63,085 bases of DNA from CAYMPW01 sp964392725 (GTDB lineage Archaea; Thermoplasmatota; Thermoplasmata; Methanomassiliicoccales; Methanomethylophilaceae). Positions 61,428-63,085 of this stretch are shown here, piece by piece. The notes beneath the pieces were generated by a model. That model saw nothing but the letters and a program-made list of their open reading frames with translations. It was not told the DNA's origin and did no database searches. The stretch covers positions 1 to 63,085 of the forward strand of contig CAYMPW010000006.1 in assembly GCA_964392725.1 (NCBI GenBank), in the 5' to 3' direction. A program made the translations under genes and the position numbers. Numbering within the stretch: the first letter of the stretch is position 1; every line of letters starts with the position of its first letter.

Positions 61428-63056
61428 ATGGGAATGGGTAACGCACCTATCTTGGTCCTCAGAGAAGGAACCAAAAGGGAAAAAGGAAAAGATGCTCAGT
61501 TCAACAACATCGCGGCCGCAAGGGCAATTTCTGACTCCGTCAGAAGCAGTCTCGGCCCCAGAGGTATGGACAAAATGCTCGTGGACTCAATCGGAGACGT
61601 TGTCATCACCAACGACGGTGTAACAATCCTCAAAGAAATGGATGTCCAGCACCCCGCAGCAAAAATGCTTGTTGAGGTCGCAAAAACACAGGATGCAGAA
61701 GTCGGAGACGGAACAACAACTTCCGTCATTCTTTCAGGAGAACTCCTCAAGAAAGCAACAGACCTCATTGACTCCAGTGTTCACCCCACAATCATTGCAA
61801 GCGGATACAGGCTCGCAAACGACAAAGCACAGGAAATTCTCAAAGACGTTTCAAAGAAAGTCACACTCGAAGACGAGGACCTCTTGAAACTCATCGCAGA
61901 AAACGCAATGATCAGCAAACAGGTCGCAAGTTCCAAAGAATTCTTCGCAGACCTCGTTGTAGATGCAGTTAAGACAATTGTCGAAAAGAAAGAAGATGGA
62001 AAATACTTCGCAGACCTCAAAAACATCCAGACCGTTCTGAAATCCGGAGCATCCATGGATGAAACATCAATCGTAAAAGGTCTCATCATCGACAAAGAAC
62101 CTTCACACTCAAGCATGCCTAAATCCGTAGACAAGGCAAAAATCGCTCTTCTCGACACCGCAGTCGAAGTCAAAAAGACTGAAATCGACGCAAAGATCGA
62201 GATTACAGCACCCGATCAGCTCGCAGCATTCATCGCAGAGGAAGAAAACTCCCTCAAGAGAATGGTTGAACAGATCAAAGCATCCGGAGCAACCGTTGTC
62301 TTCTGTCAGAAAGGTATCGATGAACTCGCACAGCACTTCCTCGCCAAAGAAGGCATCTATGCCTGCAGGCGCGTAAAGAAGAGCGATATGGAAAGACTCG
62401 CAAAATCCACCGGTGCAAACATCATCAACAAGATTGATGAAATCGAAGCATCCGACCTCGGATACGCAGACTCCGTCGTTCTCAAGAAAGTCGAAGACGA
62501 AGAAATGACATTCATTACCGGTGTCAAAGACCCCAAGACAGTTTCAATCCTCATCAGAGGAGGAACAACCCACGTTACCAACGAAATCGAGAGATCACTC
62601 GTTGATGCATGGTCTGTCGTAAAGGTTGCAATCGAAGACGGTATGATGGTTACCGGCGGAGGATCTACCGCAATGGAAATCGCAATGGGACTCAGAGACT
62701 ACGCCGCATCCGTCGGTGGAAGAGCTCAGATCGCAATCGAAGCCTTTGCATCCGCAATGGAAATCATCCCTACAACACTTGCAGAGAATGCAGGTCTTGA
62801 CCCCATCGATGTTGTCATCGAAATGAGGAAACAGCACAAAGGTGGATTAAAATCCGCAGGTCTCAACCCCTTCTCCGGAAAGGTAGAAGACATGGCTGCC
62901 CTCAATGTTATCGAACCTTACAGGATCGGTAAACAGGCAATCAACTCCGCTACAGATGCAGCAGTCATGATTCTCAGAATCGATGATGTTATCGCATCCC
63001 GTGCAGGCCCCGGTCCTATGGACATGCCTCCTGGCGGAATGGGCATGGATGACTAA
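61428..63056 (+). CDS. Thermosome subunit (group II chaperonin)
   Basis: A 542-residue group II chaperonin that folds proteins in an ATP-driven double ring. ATP-site motifs are DKMLVDSIGDVVITNDGVTI and GDGTTTSVIL; VVTGGG-like VTGGGSTAME and the helical-protrusion apical domain are present, and the C-terminus ends GGMGMDD. ATG 61428 has GGAG nine bases upstream. Codon use is strongly biased to C-ending codons, as in the RNA polymerase genes. Confidence 0.96.
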   Translation: MGMGNAPILVLREGTKREKGKDAQFNNIAAARAISDSVRSSLGPRGMDKMLVDSIGDVVITNDGVTILKEMDVQHPAAKMLVEVAKTQDAEVGDGTTTSVILSGELLKKATDLIDSSVHPTIIASGYRLANDKAQEILKDVSKKVTLEDEDLLKLIAENAMISKQVASSKEFFADLVVDAVKTIVEKKEDGKYFADLKNIQTVLKSGASMDETSIVKGLIIDKEPSHSSMPKSVDKAKIALLDTAVEVKKTEIDAKIEITAPDQLAAFIAEEENSLKRMVEQIKASGATVVFCQKGIDELAQHFLAKEGIYACRRVKKSDMERLAKSTGANIINKIDEIEASDLGYADSVVLKKVEDEEMTFITGVKDPKTVSILIRGGTTHVTNEIERSLVDAWSVVKVAIEDGMMVTGGGSTAMEIAMGLRDYAASVGGRAQIAIEAFASAMEIIPTTLAENAGLDPIDVVIEMRKQHKGGLKSAGLNPFSGKVEDMAALNVIEPYRIGKQAINSATDAAVMILRIDDVIASRAGPGPMDMPPGGMGMDD

Positions 63057-63067
63057 GCCCGATAAAC

Positions 63068-63085
63068 AAAAAAGGGGCTTCGGCC
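63068..63085 (+). terminator. Terminator stem cut by the window end
   Basis: GGGGC followed by a TTCG loop and GCC begins at 63074, twelve to eighteen bases after the thermosome stop. The other side of the stem is cut at 63085. Confidence 0.5.

Noticed and set aside
1..63085. Readthrough (pyrrolysine) gene with in-frame TAG
   Set aside because: No pair of adjacent in-frame segments of one family separated by TAG was found in this window.

Overview
The window is archaeal chromosome, most likely from a methanogen of the order Methanomassiliicoccales (class Thermoplasmata). Archaeal markers include the RNA polymerase operon rpoH-rpoB-rpoA'-rpoA'' with L30e and NusA, ribosomal protein eS17, a thermosome, GatDE, aTrm56, Cdc48/VAT, NEMF/Rqc2, archaeal Elp3 and AglB. 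Methanogen markers include an HdrD-type heterodisulfide reductase subunit, HypB and HypE, and a DUF531 protein. RpoB is one unsplit polypeptide, unlike the split B''/B' of most class I and II methanogens. None of the 55 coding regions listed ends in TAG (about 32 TAA and 23 TGA), which is what a pyrrolysine-using lineage would show. The base composition is moderately AT-rich and gut relatives are likely, but I cannot name the species.

Layout. 1-8 kb: the end of tRNA-Phe, a 56-residue protein with DUF531, purM, rlmE with an FAH-family gene, an Lhr-type helicase, and an unusual hdrD whose product carries a C-terminal Vsr-like domain. 8-19 kb: a small membrane protein, a CrcB fluoride channel, two tRNAs, winged-helix regulators, a tiny Cys/Trp-rich protein, aTrm56 with an HD protein, cardiolipin synthase, a thioredoxin/thioredoxin-reductase/HTH operon, a regulator/small protein/Elp3 operon, VAT and tRNA-Lys. 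19-28 kb: the RNA polymerase operon, closed by a terminator straight after nusA. 28-37 kb: a COG2108 radical SAM protein, pyrF, a 2,029-residue AglB with a very long beta-rich C-terminal extension, and a small membrane-anchored protein overlapping it. 37-50 kb: translin-like protein, truA, purD and hypB; gatD-gatE; a HemK-like methyltransferase; MBL, zinc-finger, HAD, TraB, ThyX, eS17 and NEMF genes; two tRNAs. 50-55 kb: hypE-DUF1015 with hairpins between them, tRNA-Arg, and an HTH-cupin regulator with an AMP-forming acyl-CoA ligase. 55-57.2 kb: an AT-rich accessory patch with an AAA/DUF4143 ATPase and two identical 43-bp repeats. 57.2-63 kb: a YeiH-type transporter, glutamine synthetase III, a DUF368 protein and the thermosome.

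Most genes are housekeeping: transcription, translation, tRNA modification, protein quality control, and purine and pyrimidine synthesis. Transcription signals are typical of archaea. TATA boxes lie 25-28 nt before several start codons (leaderless messages), Shine-Dalgarno sites occur inside operons, and hairpins with T-tracts occur at gene ends. I see no CRISPR array, complete insertion sequence or prophage. The observations I rate highest are the HdrD-Vsr-like fusion, the absence of TAG stops, the thioredoxin reductase without a recognisable NADPH motif, the giant AglB, the paired 43-bp repeats and the hairpin enclosing the DUF1015 ribosome-binding site.
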